Source: an uncultured Myxococcales bacterium (lineage in GTDB: Bacteria; Myxococcota; UBA727; VGSZ01). Taken from it: a stretch of DNA of 5,828 bases. Below are positions 2,918 through 5,828 of the stretch, piece by piece. How positions within the stretch are numbered: the first letter of the stretch is position 1; each line of letters opens with the position of its first letter. The stretch is from the NCBI GenBank assembly GCA_903952805.1, contig CAJBHN010000822.1, positions 1 through 5,828 on the forward strand. The letters run 5' to 3'. Made by a program: the position numbers and the translations under genes. The notes beneath the pieces were generated by a model, which was not told the DNA's origin, ran no database searches, and saw only the letters and a list, made by a program, of their open reading frames with translations.

Positions 2918-5828
2918 TCAATGTGCGGCGGTCGTGCGGCGCAGGCCGTCGCGCAACGACGATGTCAGCGCGACACCTTCGCTCCAGCCGATCTGCACCG
3001 CGAGCGCCGCAGCGATGTCGATGGCCTCCTGCGCCGGCACGTACCGCTGCTGGTCGGCGAACAGGCACGCGCGGTTGTAGTGGACCCCGGCCGCGCCGAG
3101 CAGGTCACCGGCGTCATCCGCCCACGACAGCGCTCGCGCCAACACCGCCTGCGCAGCGTCAAACTCACGCTGGTGCGCATGAACGACGGCCCGGTTCGAC
3201 AACGACTTGACGATCCCCGCAGCGCTGTCGACGTCGTGCGCCTGCGCTTCGGCCTGTTCGAAAAACGTCCGCGCTTGCGCCGTGTGCCCCATCTTCAAGC
3301 ACAGCCGGCCCAGAAGGTTCAGCTGCGACCAGTAGAAGTCGGGGTCGATCGCCGGCCGACCACCCATCTCGTCAAACGCCGCGCGAACCGCTTCATTCGC
3401 CTCGGTGAGCCGACCCTGCGCCTCGAGCGCTTGCGCGCACAATCCCCACAGCGTGGCCCGCGCCTCGACGTCGATCGGCCTTTGCAGCGCGCGGCGCGCG
3501 AGCTCTTCGGCGTCGCGGTGCCGTGCCCGGCGCAGCAGCGCACGAACACAGGCGCCTTCGAGAGCAGCGACCGCCGCAGCATCGACCGTCGAGCTCGACG
3601 TCAACGCCAGCACCCGCTCGCCCACCGCCACCGCCTGTGCGGCATCGAGCGCCATCAAGCAGGACACCGCGATGGCCGCGACGCCGGGCAGAGCGTACGC
3701 CGCCGATGGCCCTGCCCCTTCGACGAGGCCGAGCGCCCGCTCGGCAGCGCCCGCCGCCGCATCGAACTCGCCGCCCCGGTGTCGCAGCCGCGCGACCTGC
3801 GCCCACGCCCGGCCCGCTTCGACCGGTCGGCCGGCCGCTTCAGCGTGCGATGCCAGAGCAGGCCAGCGACGTACCGCGGGCAGCAGATCGCCGTTGGCCT
3901 GCAACGCCTCGAACACCCGCGCGTGCAACGCCGCGCGCTGTGGCGCGTGCAGGAGACCAAGGACCGCTTGCCGTGTCACCGCGCTGACGAACCGCCACGC
4001 CGATCCGCTTGCTCTGTCCTGGCCCGCCGTCGCCAGCTCGTCGACTTCGATGAACCCACGGCCTCGCAGCTCGTCGAGCGCGCCGTCGATGGGGACGATG
4101 CCCGCCGCAGCGCCGACGACCGTGCCGGGAAACGACAGGTCGAGGACGGCGGCGACGGCCAGCGCCGTCTGCGCCCCGATGGAAAGCTTCTCGACCCGCG
4201 CACGCAGCAGCCGACCGAGCTCGTAGGGCACCGAGGCGCCCTCGAGACCAGAGCGCGCGACGATTGCGTTGTCGGTCCTCTCGATGAGCCCGGTCTGCAG
4301 CAACGCGCGGACGAGCTGCTGCGCGAGGTCGGGGTTGCCGTGGGCACGCGCGACGACGAAGTCCTCGACAACGCCGGGCAAGGGCAGGTCCCCCACGGCC
4401 GCCCGCGCGACGTCGACGATCGCCGTGCGCGCGAGCGGCGCCAGCGACACGTGGTGCGCACCGGCGGCGAACGCCGCGTGCAGCGTGTCGGCGTCACCGG
4501 TGACGACGGCGCCCAGACGCGCTGCACTGCTGCCGACGAGCGGCAGGATCACGCGCAGCAGCAGACCAGCGACGGCACGCCCGTCGCGGTCGTCGTTATC
4601 GTCGAGCAGCAGGACAACGGGCTGCAGCGCTGCGGCGTCGATGAGGATGCCTTGCAGGCGCGCGATGAGACGTACCGCCTGCTGCGGGTCGTCGCCGACG
4701 TCGATGCCATCGCCACGCGCGTCGCCAAGGGTCTCGCCGAGCGCCGCGGCGCGCGCGCGCACGCGGGCGGCCACGTCGCCCTGCAGGGGCGCAAGCGCGC
4801 GGGAAAGCGCGCGCGCTACGTCCACGACGAGGATGCCGGTTTCGTCGCCGACGCGCACGGCACATACGCCTCGCTCGCGCGAAAGCGCGTGCACTTCGCG
4901 CAGCACGCGCGAGCGCCCGCCACCCGGTTCGCTGCTGATGACGACTGCCGTCGGCCGGCCCTGCTCGACGTCCGACAACAGGCCGACGAGCCCGCGCAGG
5001 ACGTCGGCGCGACCGACGCACACCCCGCGCGCCGCCGGGTCGACGTCGACGACGCCGCGAACCGCGACGCCGGACAACGCGTCGGCGCCGTCGAAGCCCG
5101 GAACGGTGAGCGCGCGGGTGGTATCGACCGCGGCCTTTTCGCGCATCGCTCGCAGCGCGCTCTGCGTCGACCAGATCCCTGCGCCGGCGGTCGTCGCAGC
5201 GCGCGAGGCGAGGGCCGCGGCCCGGTCGATCACGGCCCCGTCGACGCGGAGGCGACCTTCACGCGCGACGCGCGCGGAGCCCGCATCGATCGCGCACGCC
5301 AGCAGGCCGTCGTGGCGCGCGGCGACGGTCACCAGGTGCAGCGCAACGCGCAAGGCGCGAACACCATCGTCGACCGTCGTGGCGCGCGCACCGAACACGA
5401 TGACGAAGTCGCTGGCGCTCGAGCGAAGAACGACACCTTGCGCCTTCGCTGCGAGCTGCGCGAGCTCGTCGAGCCACGCCCGCTCGCGCATCTGCCGGTC
5501 GGCGGTTGGTGCGATGGCAGCCAACGGGGTCGCGAACTGACCGGCGACAGCGACGACCTCGCAATCTTCAGGGCCGGCGCCGGGCATGCGCTGCAGCGGC
5601 GAGAGCAAAGGATTCAGTGGCGAAGCCAGCAGGGCTTCGCCGACGCCGACGAACACGCCGGGCGTTGCCACGGGCGCACCGAGCTCCGCGGCGGCCGCCG
5701 GCGCGGCCGACGCTGGAGGCGCCGACGCCGGAGCAGGTGTCGACGGCGCATGCACAGCCGGCAACGTCGCTTCCTCGGTTTGCTGGGCGACAGGAATCGG
5801 TGCAACCACATCGCGGGGCAGAGCCGAC
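2918..5828 (-). CDS. Large signalling protein: cyclase-like, AAA-type ATPase and TPR domains (5' end outside window)
   Basis: The frame is open from the right edge to TGA at 2918-2920. A GTG at 5807-5809 gives 963 residues, but the frame continues past it without a stop and has no clear ribosome site, so the true start is probably further right. Numbered from that GTG: residues 10-50 are a Pro/Ala-rich linker; 82-225 resemble a class III nucleotide cyclase domain; 265-470 an AAA_16-like ATPase, with CVGR at its start, a Walker A-like SEPGGGRSR (293-301) and a Walker B-like VVLLLDDND (397-405); 485-640 the helical region usual after such ATPases (GNPDLAQQLVRALLQTG; RFVSAVTRQAVLGLLHAPQR); 660-960 TPR-like helices. 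This architecture is known from large myxobacterial regulators and PknK-like kinases, where a Ser/Thr kinase domain precedes such a linker. A kinase domain may lie outside the window. The cyclase-like and Walker A motifs lack key residues. No membrane segment is seen; it is likely cytoplasmic. Confidence 0.85.
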   Translation of the reverse strand, partial: SALPRDVVAPIPVAQQTEEATLPAVHAPSTPAPASAPPASAAPAAAAELGAPVATPGVFVGVGEALLASPLNPLLSPLQRMPGAGPEDCEVVAVAGQFATPLAAIAPTADRQMRERAWLDELAQLAAKAQGVVLRSSASDFVIVFGARATTVDDGVRALRVALHLVTVAARHDGLLACAIDAGSARVAREGRLRVDGAVIDRAAALASRAATTAGAGIWSTQSALRAMREKAAVDTTRALTVPGFDGADALSGVAVRGVVDVDPAARGVCVGRADVLRGLVGLLSDVEQGRPTAVVISSEPGGGRSRVLREVHALSRERGVCAVRVGDETGILVVDVARALSRALAPLQGDVAARVRARAAALGETLGDARGDGIDVGDDPQQAVRLIARLQGILIDAAALQPVVLLLDDNDDRDGRAVAGLLLRVILPLVGSSAARLGAVVTGDADTLHAAFAAGAHHVSLAPLARTAIVDVARAAVGDLPLPGVVEDFVVARAHGNPDLAQQLVRALLQTGLIERTDNAIVARSGLEGASVPYELGRLLRARVEKLSIGAQTALAVAAVLDLSFPGTVVGAAAGIVPIDGALDELRGRGFIEVDELATAGQDRASGSAWRFVSAVTRQAVLGLLHAPQRAALHARVFEALQANGDLLPAVRRWPALASHAEAAGRPVEAGRAWAQVARLRHRGGEFDAAAGAAERALGLVEGAGPSAAYALPGVAAIAVSCLMALDAAQAVAVGERVLALTSSSTVDAAAVAALEGACVRALLRRARHRDAEELARRALQRPIDVEARATLWGLCAQALEAQGRLTEANEAVRAAFDEMGGRPAIDPDFYWSQLNLLGRLCLKMGHTAQARTFFEQAEAQAHDVDSAAGIVKSLSNRAVVHAHQREFDAAQAVLARALSWADDAGDLLGAAGVHYNRACLFADQQRYVPAQEAIDIAAALAVQIGWSEGVALTSSLRDGLRRTTAAH

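Noticed and set aside
2751..3080. 109-codon plus-strand frame starting with GTG
   Set aside because: Only its first part matches the deacylase remnant; beyond about 2852 it becomes composition noise antisense to the signalling gene. I treat it as part of the pseudogene, not as an independent gene.
4269..5540. 423-codon plus-strand open frame
   Set aside because: It is Ser/Arg/Thr/Ala-dominated low-complexity translation opposite the signalling protein, which carries recognisable domains on the minus strand.
1..5828. CRISPR array, tRNA or rRNA genes, attachment sites
   Set aside because: I saw no regularly spaced repeats, no tRNA cloverleaf or CCA end, and no rRNA-like stretch. The only mobile-element signature is the IS630 element.

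Overview
The window looks like chromosomal DNA from a high-GC bacterium with strong G/C preference at third codon positions. The largest gene has a cyclase-like domain, an AAA-type ATPase and tetratricopeptide (TPR) helices behind a Pro/Ala-rich linker. That architecture is typical of the large kinase-linked signalling proteins of Myxococcota, so a myxobacterium or relative is the best guess. This is an inference from architecture and composition; nothing in the window fixes the taxon.

Layout, left to right. Positions 3-134 may be the 3' end of a plus-strand gene I do not recognise, carrying a run of ten C. Positions 135-414 show no convincing gene but hold two similar hairpins (302-320 and 335-353). 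Positions 418-909 (+) encode a small predicted lipoprotein with two hydrophobic segments and an acidic C-terminus. A strong GC stem-loop follows at 938-956. An IS630-family insertion sequence lies between 37-bp imperfect inverted repeats (1099-1135 and 2601-2637). It carries a full-length DDE transposase (1182-2279) and, unusually, a second reading frame of 112 codons (2295-2633). This second frame has its own ribosome binding site, and its stop codon lies inside the right inverted repeat. Directly to the right is the C-terminal part of a YbaK/EbsC-type aminoacyl-tRNA deacylase gene (about 2637-2852) without its N-terminal half. A long imperfect stem (2855-2894) separates it from the converging minus-strand gene. 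That gene, 2918 to the right edge (-), is a large multidomain signalling protein whose 5' end is probably outside the window.

How it fits together. The insertion sequence splits the neighbourhood. The truncated deacylase at its right border suggests an insertion, with an associated deletion or later decay, removed a tRNA-editing gene. The signalling protein appears intact as far as it is seen, but both of its nucleotide-handling modules lack expected residues: the cyclase-like domain lacks its metal-binding aspartates, and the Walker A lysine is arginine. It may therefore be a scaffold or sensor rather than an enzyme. The most noteworthy item is the two-gene IS630 element with an unrecognised passenger protein.
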